From Whitmania pigra (Eukaryota > Annelida > Clitellata > Hirudinida > Haemopidae), in the NCBI GenBank assembly GCA_021613335.1, contig JAJTWR010000284.1:902501-966500 (forward strand): a stretch of DNA of 64,000 bases, read 5' to 3'. This document shows, in pieces, positions 35,430 through 49,059 of the stretch (the stretch's first letter is position 1; every line of letters starts with the position of its first letter). The notes below the pieces were generated by a model. That model did no database searches. It saw nothing but the letters and a program-made list of their open reading frames with translations, and was not told where the DNA came from. Both the position numbers and the translations under genes were made by a program.

Positions 35430-38400
35430 GAGCATTTTGAATGGTCCGTCATATTTGCAATATCCTTATTGCGGACGATCACTGTGTTAATGGTGAGAAA
35501 ATCAAATTAAAAACTAAGGGATTCGATAACAATGTAAAAGATTACAGCATAAATAGATTTCTTATATTTATGAACTTTATCCACAAATTACCAGAAAGAT
35601 TAGATTTGGCACCACAACCATCCTTTCGTAAATGTCCGAAGCGAATCAAAGACATTGATTTCATTACTGTTATATTATGTTTCTTAATTTTCCTTTCACA
35701 GTGGACTCACTCTCGGCCAACGATTTGGCCCCATCGTTTCGGTGAATTATTTCTTGATTCCCTGAAGTGGCTATTCGCATCTTCCACATATTGCTCCAGG
35801 TAAGGGATCGTTGAATCACATTTTCCCACGTTGTCCACTTACCCTGCTGCGATTGCTATACCACCTCGTGACTCGGTCTTGTTTCACTTTTCGCTTCTTT
35901 GACTGGTAATTTTTTTTGTCTGTCGCACTTGTTCCTTGCGTGATTACTGCCGTTCCGGTCACTGATGTCATAACTAGTCCGCCGCCATGATCGGCCTTTC
36001 GCTTGAAATGACCGCGACGACGAAAATCATGAAACGTAAATACTCCAACAGCCACCCTTTTCCCTCTCTCTCTCGCACATTTCCGCTAACCAAGTGACCC
36101 TGGCAAACAAACACGGCACGTATTTACAACATAGGTATCGCAGAAACATAACTTTAGAGAGCGCGAGACAGTAGCTTGTGTTAAGAAAACAGCAGAACAA
36201 ATGACACGGACAGAGTAATTATGACTTATTATTAGTCACTTGGAACAGCAGCAGGGAAAAAATTTACCTCAGATCGGAATTTCATTTCAACCAAAATGGC
36301 AAAGGGCAAGCGAGGAGATCTCGACAGATGAACCACGTCGCCAGTCAAGTCGAAATACGTTCAGATCGAGGGTTCAAAAACACGGGGAGATGTTAATGAG
36401 CAATAAACGTTCGGAATTCACTGAAGGGTGACTAAAAGAAACCATGCATGCAGATTTTTTTGTTCGTGATTGTTTGACAACAAGTACAGAGTTAACAAAA
36501 TAACTTTAATTATTTAATGATTGTAATTATCATCATAATTCGCACTATTATATTTAATTAACTGATTAATTAAGGGATTAACTAAAAATAATTATAAACC
36601 AATCTATCCTGGAATTATAAAATAACACAACACCAATAATAATAATAATTATAATAACTTTAAAAAATCACGTGGCTGGTAAAAATAGCATATCTCTAAG
36701 ATGGCTGTGAAATGCTGAACAGGATCAGACTGAAAATGGGCAAACAATGTCGCCAGTGAACGATGGAATGAAACACTTGAAACTATGTCCTACTCAGGGT
36801 CACAAAGGTCTGCTTAAATTATGGATGAAATTAACAATCAAGACTAAGTAATAATAATGATGATGATGATGATGATGATGATAATAATAATAATAACAGA
36901 CATAATCTTAAATTTTCAGTTTCCTCATAGCAAGATTCAAAAATTGAGTATTAAAATATGTTGTCTACAGTTTACAAGATCTCATGACAAACGTTCTTCA
37001 TGACATCGGTGTAACTAATGCAAGGAATACAAAAATATTATCGAAATTATTAATATTATACATTATTAATGTAGAGCAATAAATATTTTCACGACAATTA
37101 GGTGCCACATTAATATTAACACAGTCTCCCAACCAATAAGGTTCACAGAAATTACATAATGATGTCATTAATCTATGCATTTGAATGGAGTATAAATGTA
37201 ATAAAAGATGCAAGATGCAAGATTTCTCTTTACAAAAACACATATTTTAAATTAATTCAGTCAGATTCAGAATGCTCAATTTGATCACCAAATAACGCAT
37301 TAAACGACAACTCGAAAATAACATCAGGCTTGTGAGAGACAAGCACAACAACTCTGTGGATCCACTAAAATGCAACAAAAATTCCAAATGATAAAACTGC
37401 CCACCGTCATCTTAAGCTCTGAGGATACAAACTGAAAACAAAATACTCGTAGACCACGATCATTGACAACTGGTGTATAACTTGCAAAAACATCAACAAC
37501 AACTGGTGTATAACTTGCAACAACAACATCGACAACTGGTAAATGCAACAAGTACAAATGGCTATGTACATTTTGTGAGGGGTTAGAAATGTCAAAATGC
37601 ACATTTTCCGAAAGCAGTCGGTACGCACATACCGTTTCACGAATTTGAATATTATACACTCAAAAATACTAATGTTAAATACACTTTGATAACATTTCCT
37701 CTTACAAATGTCAGCAAATAAAAAAAACCATTCTCGACCATTACGTGGAGTAACTGTAGCAAAGCCTAATTAACAGCTTAAAATATGTATAAAGCCTAGT
37801 TAACACCTTATTTTAAAATGCATACAAAGCAGACTAGACTGCAGTTGAAGCAGGAAACAGCATTGCAAACTGGTTGTGGATGCTTTGGAGCTTTTTTACC
37901 TCGAAGAAGTTGAAAAACCACTATCGAGTCGTGACTCTCTTCAAAGTCACGGTTGAGCTATCTGTACTCCTTGGCAAAAAAAGCTCCATCACTCAAAGCG
38001 TAAATTCCTAGACTCGGTGAAACGGGGGAAAAGTTTAAACCAGAGTTTATAGGTGACAAAGACGTGATGAAAATATTTAAATATTCGTTCAAAGTATTCA
38101 AAATGATGCACAGCCATAATCACTTGTGCAGCTGTAAAGTACAGTAACTCTGTTTTAAGCTGAAACAAAAGTTATCGGAACCACGTTAACAGTCCAAAAA
38201 ACCTTTTTCAGCGATTTAAAAAAAATTTAAAACAACACCATCGGAACTGTTAGTTTCCATTTGTATAGATAAAAATAATTTCCACTATGCAAAATATTTT
38301 TTAAAGCAAAGGATTTCTCTGGAGACGCCCGAACATTTTGAACCACATTTCCAGCTTAAGAATGAACTCATCTGCTTGCTTCTGTAACTTTCCGAGATGC

Positions 38401-38540
38401 AACAACAGAGGTTGAACACTCATAAAAAAGGTTGAAAACTCTGAGATAAAAAGTATGAAGATCCAATTCGATAAATACTTTGTGCTGATGATGATAAATT
38501 CATTAATTCCTTCCTCCCCTATTTTGTCCACTCTTTCCAT
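35430..38540. other. Duplicated spacer, no certain gene
   Basis: Counterpart of 15720-18260 up to 37976. Contains the third foldback repeat at 35916-36056. From 37977 to 38540 it holds sequence lost in copy 1, probably the 3' untranslated region of the kinase gene. Confidence 0.5.
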
Positions 38541-38544
38541 TGCC

Positions 38545-41500
38545 TCACACAGCAGAAGGGCCTGAGAAGCATTAACTTGAAATTATTTAATTAAATAACA
38601 ATTAATTTAGTATTATTATTACTAAATGCCTGACAAATAATGCAAATCATCGTCATATTTGAAAGTATGGGTAAGTGAAATAAATTCATGACACTGAATA
38701 TAATGAAGCATTGTTGTTATTATTTGTTATTAACTATTATTATTATATTTATTATTATTATTATTATTGTTATTATTAATATCATTATCATTATTATTAT
38801 TATATTATTATTATCATTAATACTGTTTACATTAATATTAGAATTATTACGATACCTTTAAATGAAAGAGATAGACCTCTAGGTTTATTGTTGGTCGAAG
38901 CTTTGCAAGAAAGACTTTTACCACTTTTGAGACTTTTGTTGGATGCTGCGAGAGGAAGCATTTTGTCTGAAATGCTCTTTCCACAGCTGCGAGCTGGATG
39001 TGTTCGTAAGTTATTTGAATAGAAATTATAATATGATTTATTCCTATATTATCATAAATAAATATATCATAATATTATCATATACTGTAATTAATATGTA
39101 TATACAATAATATCACCATTGTTCCCTCACCGTCATGAAAAGTTGACGCCTTCTGATTGGCTGACAATGCGGATGATGTCGATGGAATGCCGAGATTGGA
39201 TCTCATCCTGAGCAGGTCGTCCATCTCGGGAGCCAATCGGATGCAGGATACGTTGAAGATCGAAGCAGCTGAAAATATTTTGTCTGGAAATTTAGAACTT
39301 TGCGACACAATTAGAAAAGAAAAAGATGATGACCATAACAAATAAGACATTTAATCATGTTCAACTAAAATAAAATATATTAACCAACTAATCAATTAAA
39401 TTTATTTAAATTTAAGTCAGATTCATTGTCAGTTGAAGCCTAGAGATGCACTAAGATGCCATATCAGAAATTAGGACTTCATATTTCCAAAGTATTAAAC
39501 TATACAGTTAACTCAAACAGACTCAAGAGTAATCTCACCATCAGGCAGATGGTAAAGCTTGTTTGGAATGTCGTAGAAATATTCATGGTGCAACGCACGA
39601 TAAGCGTCTGTTCTCTTGAACGGTTGAAGCTTAAAATAAAATCTCAGGTTCATAAATGAAATCAGGAACACTTTTAAGAAGCTGTTTTGAAAAATATTTT
39701 TAAAAACCATAATCATCACATTTTCTGAATGTTGTTGCCTGCATTTATGTAATTAATGTGTTAACCTCGACATCGTCATCACCATCACCATCATCATCGT
39801 CATCATCACCATCATCACCATCATCATCATCGTCATCATCACCATCATCATCATCGTCGTCATCATCATCATAGCTTCCCACCTGTAGCAAACCCTCTGC
39901 CAGTGACTCTGCGTATGGAATAATGGACAACTTTGGCACTGAATTAACCAATTTTTTCGGAGGGTAGATGCCAAACTTTGCTGGAAGACGCGAAGAAACG
40001 ATTCGAGAATAAAAAAAATAAAAAATAAAAAACCTAACTTTATTATTTAAGATTAAATGTTTTCAACATTTAAATGTGCAACATCTGTAAAATATACCTA
40101 ATTATTTTTAAAGAGTTTAAAATGGCTAGACATTTAAGCTAAACATTCCATTGGTTGATTTTTAATGTTTTTAATTGGATCATTATGACAAACCAAAATT
40201 CAATCAAAATCTGCCATGGAATTACCAAAATTACCAACTTAAATCGTAATTGGGCAGACCAGTTACACCCTCCCAATTGTCCTCATTGGCTGTTCCAAAC
40301 ACCTGTTAAATAAAACATGACAAAATCACTAATACAAACTTTGTATGATCTTTGTATCACAACCATGCATCACCATTCATCACGTGACGATTACAATTAC
40401 AATTACAACAACATCACATCAATATCTTGGATTTTTATTTTAGTGGTTTTTGAGGTTTTACTTTTCATAATTCTTTAACACCGAGGGACCCTGGCCTCGA
40501 TTAAACTCTCAAGAATCTTGAAAAGCCGAACGACGGAAAACTTTAGCCACTGATTATTTGTAAAACGTTTTGACGTCCGGAAACTTTAGTCACTGTGTTT
40601 GTAAAACGTTTTGACGTCTGAAAACAATCACCTGCCAGATGTGGTCGAGTTGGTCGAACGAGTCCTTCATGCCGGGAAAAGTAGCCGTGCCGGTTATCAT
40701 TTCGGTGAAGATGCACCCGACGCCCCTGGGTCGAAGTTTTAACGAATTTAAATTTGAATGTAAAATTACTAAATCATAATTTCTGATTTAAAAAATAAAA
40801 TAGAAATCAAAATTAAATTTACAAAACCATTTTTTGTGCACAGCAACATGTACGACAAAAGAAAAGCAATCAATGAAAGATCGTAGACATTGACAAACGA
40901 CCTCATCGACCAAAAAGCTCACCAGATGTCGAGAGAGGTCGAATAATCTGTCGATCCGAGTAGAACATCGGGCGGTCTGTACCACAGGGTCACGACCTCG
41001 TTCGAATAAGTTCTGCTGGGCACAGATTTGGCTCTTGCCAGACCTTGTGATTTTGAAAAGAAAAATAAATTATTATTATTATTATCATTATTATTATTAT
41101 TAATTATTAATACTATTCATTACTAATAATGTAATGGGCAAATGTCGTTACTAATAAAAGTTAAGAGTTTAATAAAATAAAAGTTAAGAATTTAATAAAA
41201 TAAGCAGAGAATTAACAAAATTAAGAACAACAAAATTATTAAAAAGCAACAATAAGCATCGAGTTAATTTTTTTGAATTCTCACCAAAATCTGCCAGTTT
41301 GAGTTCTCCAATTTCACTAATTAATAGGTTCTGAGGCTTGAGGTCTCTGAGTGAATGAGTGAAGGAATGAATGAATGAGGGAATAAATGAGTGAATGAAT
41401 AAGTAAATTAATGGATGGGTTGATGGATGGATGGATGGATGGATGGATGGATGGATGGATGGATGGATGGATGGATGGATGGATGGATGGGAAACCTGTG

Positions 41501-42627
41501 TAGTATCTGCCTCTCGTGACAAAACAAGAGTCCCCTCAGGAGTTGAAACATGAAAAGCTGTGAAAAAAAAGATGTTTGATTGTCAAATAAATCTAGAAAA
41601 TCACTTAAGAGCCATCGAGAAAAAAATGTATCTTAGGTGATACTTTATTTATTTATTTGATTATAGTCCGTTGCATAACTGAGATGATTTGGACTTCTTA
41701 GATGATACAATATATACATGTTTATAACTGTTGCAGAATAATTTTTCTATTTTTGGCTACTTTTGCTGACCTTGACATTCTTTGTGTTAATTCCACCCTG
41801 GTGCTTTTCCAAGTACTGACCAAGGTCTGTATGCTATTGCAAGACATAAACAGTCACTTATTAGATTATAATATTTTAAATATTTACCAATATTTATTGT
41901 TATTGTAAAATTAAATTTGAATAATATCACTGGTAACATTATAATCACTCTCGTTTTTGAGACAAACCGGGGCAAGCTAGAAAACTGCATGGTAATTTTG
42001 AACAATTATAACATCAAAGTGGCTTGCAAAAGAGCATTAAAATTCTGTAGGAACTGTTGATCTGTTGATTGTGAAGAAAAGAGAAAAAGCAATAGCACGT
42101 GAATTGAGTGTGAATGGGTGCATCCTATGCATTCTATTGATGTATTACGGATGTATTAAATGTGCATGGATGCATCATACGAATATGAATGAAACAGATG
42201 CATTGCATTCATAGAGAGATGCACCAGGTGCATTAGATCCATACGGATGAGTGAGAGAATAATGAATTATCTTTGACCAATCACCAAAAAATGTCAAAAC
42301 AGAAGTTAAAACTTCAATAGCCATTTTAAGAACGAAGAAAGAACGTAACCCACGACAAACTCAAAGACGAACGTCAACGACTCCTTGGTGTGCACAATGT
42401 CATGGAGTGTCACGATGTTGGCATGTTTCAAACCTTTCAACAAGGATGCTGTTAAATAACAACAATATTAACAATATTAACATTAACATCAACAACATTA
42501 ACAACAACAAAAACAACATTAACAACAGCAAGAAAAAAAATCAAGTATTATTTGCAATAGAAAATAAAAACTGATGCAAACTTTTATTATTATTATTATT
42601 ATATTATTATTGTTATTATTATTATTA

Positions 42628-42662
<35 letters not shown>

Positions 42663-43298
42663 TATTATTATTATTATTATTATTATATTATAGTAATTTC
42701 AATTATTATGATTAATGTTATCAATGTGAGAGTCATAATTAATATTATAATGATAATTATCATGATTATTAATAATCATAAATCTCAATGAAGTCTTTTC
42801 ATTTTCCACATAAATATTATCATCTAGCGAGCAAGTCAAATTTTACAAAAAATATTCGATAAAAGAATATTTTTGATCCTTCTGAGCAGAGTCGAACGAA
42901 TTCAAATCGGGGAATTGCCGAAAACACTTCACAAGAGCGAGTGGGTTTCGCTGCACATTTTAATCATTACAGCACCGAGCCAATCATCCGGTTAAGTGAG
43001 GGATTATGATAAAACGATACAATTATGGGGCTTAAGCAAAATACTTTCTAAATGTGGACCTATTTCAGGACAGCTCTCTTTTTAATCAGCTTTGAATCTC
43101 TTTTATGAACGGAACAGAAGAATGCTAAGTTTTTATTATGACGGAGGTGGTGATGATGATGATGATGATGATGATGACGATAGCGATGACAATGATGACG
43201 ATGATGATGATGATAATGATAGCTCTCTTTAATCAGCTTTGAATCTCTTTTATCAGACAGTTGAATGCTAAGTTTTTATGATGACGGTGGTGATGATA

Positions 43299-43392
<94 letters not shown>

Positions 43393-44025
43393 CGACGACG
43401 ACGATGATGTCAGTATTAGTTGTGACCAAATAACCTTCTCTTATGGCGGTGAATGGTGTCCCCTCTTCCGGCTGGAGTCGAATCTCCTTCAGTGCCACGA
43501 CTTTGTTTGTGAGCCTTAATTAATTAGTTAAGTAAGTAATTGTTAAGTAATTATTAAACATGTTTATATATAAATAAATTATTAATATAAAATGACTATT
43601 AAATTTTACAATTAACACTGTTTACCCAATCTTTTAAAATGCCTTCTTAAGAATTATTAACATGAATACTACAAAAGATTTTGCAATGTAAATAAAGAAT
43701 ACAAGAAACGATTCCATAAAAAAAACTCCATCGAGATGGACTCACAGACTGATGCCCTTGTAAACGGTGGCGTACGATCCCTCGCCAAGCTGTTCCAACT
43801 TCTCGTAGGCTTGCGGCTTTCCGAACGGAGAATGAGACTGAAAGGTAAACATGCTGTAGTCATGTAAAGTCTTTTGAAGATGAATGGATGAAAAATGAAA
43901 GTAGATTAAAAATCTAGTTAACATTATGATAATTGTTCAAAGATGATCGTAAATGGAAGTAAATTAAAGTGAACTGACTGAATAAAAAATAAAATATAAT
44001 AATTATAATAATAATAATGATAATA

Positions 44026-44062
<37 letters not shown>

Positions 44063-46438
44063 TAATAATATAATAATAATAATAATAATAATAATGATAA
44101 TAATAATGATGATGATAATGATAATAATAATAATGATGATAATAATAATAATAATGATAATAATAATGATGATGATAATAATAATAAATCGAATAAATTA
44201 CCCCTGAAATATGAAAGAAAAAATCACCCCAAAACTGGAAGCCCTTTTGCTCCGCATCCCATCCCCCGTAAAACTTCCTTCTGACCTCGGCCTGTGCTGC
44301 CTCATTCTGACCCCGTTCCTGACCCTGGCGAGTTCAGCACGATCGTTTTCATCGTCCAAAAGCAGGGCGGATTTCGCACCTCCGCCGATCGGAATGTTCT
44401 TGGAGCTGGCATCGGTCGTGCCCGTCGAGGCGTTCGATTCGGCACCTCTGACTTTGGAGAGCACGTCGCTCGTCGAATGGTGTCTCTGAACCGAGGAGTG
44501 CTTGTGCCTCTGGTGGGCTTTGTTGACGGCTTTGCCGGGAAACTCGACGGTTATGGCGCTCTGAGAGGCATCGAGCGTCCCAGACGAAGCGTCGTCGTAC
44601 AGAGGCATGGTGCCGGCTGTCGTTTTGAAAGTTTCAATCCTTAAACTTTTGAAAATTTAAATTTCGAATCATTAATCATTAATATCCTCTTAAAAGATAT
44701 GAAAATCAATAATTTTACCTCGATGAAGTTTTTTGTCAATTTCAGCAATTTATTGACTAATGACCAGTCTATTTAAACATGCATGACTCACTATGATGAA
44801 TGATCTGTGGCTGATAATGATGATGACGACGACGCCCGCTAGATGTCGACGGAGACGACGAGCTGAGCATCGAAAAAGCCCTCCGTAGTGAAGACTGACG
44901 AAGATGATGCTGGGACTGAGATCCAGGGAGGCAAGAAAATATCGAGGTGTTCGTCGGGGTATCCAGAACGCCACCATGCTCCATCGAGTGGCTCCTCATT
45001 TCCTCGCCCCTCAAGACCATCGAGGCATCACCCTCGATAGAGATTGATTGACACCCTGTGCCACCAGATCAAATAATTTAATTGGATTGAATGAAGGCAA
45101 TCTTGATGACGGTGTAAGTCCATCAAATCAATGGACCTCGAGACCACCGAAAAACAATAACAAATATGAACACAAAAATAACAAATTAAACGTTAAATAA
45201 CAGATCGGATGAAAGCACTGCTCCAAGTCGTTTCAACTTGGGGCAGAGACATCTCTAACGATTATTACAGATGTTGCTTTATCATTTGAGGAACATAGAT
45301 GAAATAAGGATTGTAATAAAATTGGATGGAGATTAACCGAAGTCAAAAGTCCGAGACTGTTTCGACATAAAGGTAACTGAAAAACCACAAGATTATTGCT
45401 ACAAGACTATCCATTCATTCTTATATTAAAGTAAATTAAAAGAAATGATTCGTTAAGTTTTAACTCGGCACCTTCGTCCCTGCGTCTGCTACCGGGTTCG
45501 TCGAGAGATTGTCCGAGAGACTGAAGAAGTCTGGCTTGATGATTTCTTTGACTGGTAACGGCTTTGTGGTCTGGAGTTCCGTTGAGACTTTGGAAGGCGT
45601 TAGAAGACGGAGTCGAGGTGTACGACAATGCCATCCTGTCTCCGAGGAAACCTCTTCCGTACAAAGAACTCGGTTCAAACTGGAATCGATAAGTTTGGAT
45701 TTGCAAAAGCGAATTTAATTATTTTATTCTTACATTATAATTATATTGTTTCTTTCAATGGAAAATTAGAGAAAATTAATAAATGGAAGTATGAATGTAT
45801 GCTACATGAACAGTGAAAGAAATGCATGGAAATTAAGACTTAAATGTGAGTAATGATTTTACATTGTAACTAAATGTTATTTCACCTCCAAGTCATTTTC
45901 TGGTATTGTTTCTTCTTTTGTCAAAGCTGGAAATTTGTACATTTTGAACAGAAATCAGGATTAAATGTTCAAGTGTAACTTATATGTCAACTCAGCAACT
46001 ACAAATATATATTCACATAAAGATGAAATGCCATTCATGAATTCATGAATTTTTTCATTCAACTCAATAATCAGCTGGAATGCAAAATTTTATTTAAAGG
46101 CTTGTAGGCATGGTTCAGTATTTTAGCTGAATAATCAGCCTTTAAATATGTCATCTTAAGTAATAAATGAAGTTGCTTAGCCTCTGTTTAAATAAGGTAA
46201 TAAGAGATAAAGGTACTTACTCAATCTGCCAAAACTAGCTGAAATCCTTTGCTTGAGTTTCTTGATTTTATTACCAGCTGAACTATCTCTACCTGAATCA
46301 TGTTGAAAGCCAAATTTAAACTTACTGGCGATACATTTTATAAGTTTATCGCAAATATGTACCTTCACGAATCTTAATTTTGGAGGGGAAGTTATGACTA
46401 CGGGTCATAAAATCTTTATTTGATCTCGATACATCCAT
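38545..46438 (-). CDS. PFTAIRE cyclin-dependent kinase, CDK14/CDK15/Eip63E-like (753 aa)
   Basis: Twenty exons: 46438-46363, 46292-46221, 45926-45886, 45679-45472, 45055-44792, 44616-44228, 43837-43746, 43514-43435, 42448-42350, 41826-41771, 41557-41496, 41346-41285, 41043-40923, 40725-40632, 40302-40239, 39980-39883, 39629-39539, 39268-39131, 38993-38856 and 38561-38545. All join in frame (2,262 bp). Residues 40-62 ([16 protein letters not shown]…) resemble the N-terminal regulatory segment of CDK14; 64-350 is a long Ser-rich region. The kinase domain spans about 361-650: glycine loop GEGSYATV 368-375, Lys390, PFTAIRE 401-407, HRDLKPQN 479-486, DFG 499-501, WYRPP substrate/activation segment. 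Family members bind cyclin Y at the membrane and act in Wnt and cell-cycle signalling. The tail (657-753) has [13 protein letters not shown] and a Ser/Lys-rich end. Introns carry many microsatellites. The start ATG is in the first exon found; a further 5' exon cannot be excluded. Confidence 0.9.
38736..38822. repeat. (ATT)n microsatellite in kinase intron
   Basis: Interrupted ATT run in the last kinase introns, in the part deleted from copy 1. Confidence 0.8.
39765..39872. repeat. (CAT)n microsatellite beside a kinase exon
   Basis: About 100 bp of ATC/GTC repeats starting right at the 5' splice site after the exon 39980-39883. Copy 1 has only about 50 bp at 18800-18857, so the length has changed since duplication. 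Confidence 0.85.
40532..40625. repeat. 43-bp minisatellite, two units
   Basis: Same unit as at 19503-19640 but one copy shorter. Confidence 0.8.
41411..41491. repeat. (ATGG)n microsatellite at duplication edge
   Basis: About 80 bp of near-perfect ATGG between two kinase exons, ending 5 bp from the donor of exon 41557-41496. Homology with copy 1 stops in this tract. Confidence 0.9.
41644..41695 (-). mobile_element. SINE family B, 3' fragment (52 bp)
   Basis: Same unit as at 31757-31808, in a kinase intron. Flanked by 13-bp duplications tcttaggtgatac / tcttagatgatac. Confidence 0.8.
42585..42695. repeat. (ATT)n microsatellite in kinase intron
   Basis: ATT run with phase slips, in the intron upstream of exon 42448-42350. 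Confidence 0.9.
43071..43408. repeat. Duplicated 150-bp block with (GAT)n
   Basis: A block beginning gctctctttttaatcagctttg at 43071 is repeated at about 43221. Each copy runs into a GAT array, and the second array is over 100 bp long. It ends about 25 bp from the donor of the exon carrying the PFTAIRE motif. Confidence 0.85.
43990..44190. repeat. (TAA/TGA)n microsatellite in kinase intron
   Basis: About 200 bp of mixed ATA and ATG trinucleotides just downstream (gene sense) of the 389-bp kinase exon. Confidence 0.9.
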
Positions 46439-46444
46439 AGGTGA

Positions 46445-47060
46445 GGTAAATATTCGTTGTCACCTAAAAAACTCCACTTGAATTCTCGTCATGTTTCGGG
46501 AGTAAATGACAGCTCTCTCCTAATAAATTATAAATATAAATCTCTCCGAATATATCGAGGCCGAAAATTTAACAAGCACATAGCTTAAATTTATTATTGA
46601 GCTTGTCACACACATCTACTCCCCACAACAGGCACCATGCCCAGATGTGAACCACATCAATATTATCATATCTCGGACACATTCCGTATTTTTGGTATAA
46701 TTTAAGCTTCGACTTTAATTTTTCTTTGCAATAAATCTATACAAACGCAATTAAATTTAAGCCTATATTTAGGTTGCCCGAGCTTAGCATAGTCTGAGTC
46801 AACATTTTATTGTATTTTCTGGAAATGTACTAATATATTTTATTTGATAAACCACAAAAACTATAGGTTTCAACAAATCCTTTTTTGTGCAACTAAAAGC
46901 AAGAATGTCAGTTATACGCGCTAAGGATAATATATTATAGCTAACAACGAAAAAAATGTTTGAAGTCATTTAATGTCTTATTGCATGTTCCAAAGATTAG
47001 ATAAAATAAGTAAAATAAACACAGTAAATTGAGAAAAATATATCCCTCATTCTTTCCAAT
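46445..47060. other. Spacer between kinase and mucin genes
   Basis: AT-rich. It should hold the kinase promoter/5' UTR and the 3' UTR of the mucin gene. No distinct element is recognised. Confidence 0.4.
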
Positions 47061-47067
47061 CTTTGAA

Positions 47068-48124
47068 TCATCTTAGCTCGAATCGACCAAACCGATCAAA
47101 TCGATCATAGTCTCTTCTGGTAGGAGAAACTCTTCTTTCAATCCTAACATTATTCACCGATCTTCTTCTAGCTACGCGTCTGACGCCCCCAAAGGTTCTG
47201 GCAGCAGGGATTCCCCTTGGTCTCACACATATAGCAATGAGCCATGCCGCAAGACCACCCAGTGCCATTAAAGCTACAGCCACTCCAACCGAAGCGCCAA
47301 TGATTGTTCCAATTTGCGATTGAGTGAGTACTACCTGAGTAGTGTTGCTGGCCGGTACTAAAAGAAAAAAAAAACAGAAATCAAATTTGAAAGTAATAAT
47401 TTCATTCCAAAATAAATTCTTAGAAGTGTTATATAGAAGATATATCTTAGAAGAAATATTATTAGAAGATTAATCGTCTAGGATATACCTGTGGCTGCAG
47501 AACCAGTGGAAGCTGCAGGAGCAGCAGTAGTCGTAGCAGTGTTAATAGGCGGGGCGGTAGTTGACCCCAAGCTTGGTCCTATGGTAGTAGATCCAAGAGT
47601 GGTCGATCCCTGAGTGACAGCGGTCGTCGAAGCTCGGGTTGTTGCTGTTGCTGTTGGGGTAGCCGTCGTCGATACTGATGTTGTTGTTGCCGGGGCAGTC
47701 GTTGATGATCGGGTTGTTGTTGTTGTTGTCGGAGCAGTAGTCGTTGATGCTCTGGCTGTTGTTGTTGCCGGGGCAGTAGTTGATGCTCGGGTTGTTGTTG
47801 TTGCCGGGGCAGTAGTTGATGATCGGGTTGTTGTTGTTGCCGGGGCAGTAGTTGATGATCGGGTTATTGTTGTTGCCGGGGCAGTAGTTGATGCTCGGGT
47901 TGTTGCTGTTGTTGGGGCAGTCGTTGATGATCGGGTTGTTGTACTCGTACTCCCATTAACTGCAACTTGAACATTTTTCAATTAAATAAAATTTCAAAAA
48001 TAAAGTCCTTGTAACATGTTTCTCATCATTGTCATCAAGATGTAGACAAATGTTGATAGTTACTTAGGTTCGAGCACAGCAAGATCAGGAGTAACAGTTT
48101 GCAACAGATGCTCAGACTTTCCAT
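47068..48124 (-). CDS. Mucin-like single-pass membrane protein (273 aa)
   Basis: Three exons, 48124-48064, 47959-47489 and 47357-47068, join in frame (822 bp). The first exon encodes a signal peptide (MESLSICCKLLLLILLCSNL). Residues 21-177 are a Thr/Ser/Ala/Pro stalk with about seven repeats of 12-14 residues (RSSTTAPATTTT type), ideal for dense O-glycosylation. Residues 193-222 form one hydrophobic Gly/Ala-rich membrane segment ending WLIAICV. A very Arg-rich cytoplasmic tail follows (RRVARRRSVNN…), ending in Asp-Arg-Phe repeats (DRFDRFGRF). Type I topology is expected at the cell surface. No EGF, SEA or other adhesion domain is seen, so the role is unknown. The coding repeat is a 36-42 bp minisatellite and probably varies in length between individuals. 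Confidence 0.8.
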
Positions 48125-48134
48125 TCCGTCTTTA

Positions 48135-48570
48135 AAAGAAACTCTCGAAATATTAAATTTTGTTTTTAAAATCGCTAGATTTGGTCAGAAATTGAGTCCC
48201 GAAAAGTATTCTATTCGAAATTCACTAAGAAATGCGTTGAAAATCTAACTCGAAAATAGGATGAGTACGCTCAATAGGAGGCACACTTTTATCAAAAGGC
48301 AGAGCTGAATAAAATTGTCGCCCTCAGTTCATCAAAATCAGCAATGAATTACATCTGACTTCGCCTTGGTATTTCAAATAATATCATACTAACATTTTAC
48401 GACGTTTCAAAAACCCAAACAAAAGACTTCTCTCATAGAATCGTGTCATTCTCTACCCTCCATTGTCCTGCCCTTAGAGTGACCTTTTGAAATAATTAAA
48501 ATCCAATACAACCTCTTTGGCTTTGAATAAAAGATGAAAAAAACATGTATTGGTATTGAGATCGTTTATT
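48135..48570. other. No gene seen upstream of the mucin gene
   Basis: AT-rich sequence, possibly the promoter of the minus-strand mucin gene. No exon supported. Confidence 0.4.
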
Positions 48571-48597
48571 AAATTATGTTCTCGATCAAGCCTTCTT

Positions 48598-49048
<451 letters not shown>

Positions 49049-49059
49049 TAAATATTATT

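Larger units (their letters stand above)
31232..41430 (+). repeat. Segmental duplication, copy 2 (probable source)
   Basis: Matches 11465-20455 in direct orientation. It carries an intact copy of the unknown gene and the 3' half of the complete kinase gene. It holds insertions missing from copy 1: a MITE at 31484-31726, SINE tails at 31757-31808 and 32024-32070, and a full SINE at 32753-32878. Confidence 0.85.

Noticed and set aside
38865..39006. Plus-strand exon-like stretch bounded by CTAG and GTAAGT
   Set aside because: The minus strand of the same stretch is the penultimate kinase exon, which joins in phase on both sides. The plus-strand reading is a shadow.
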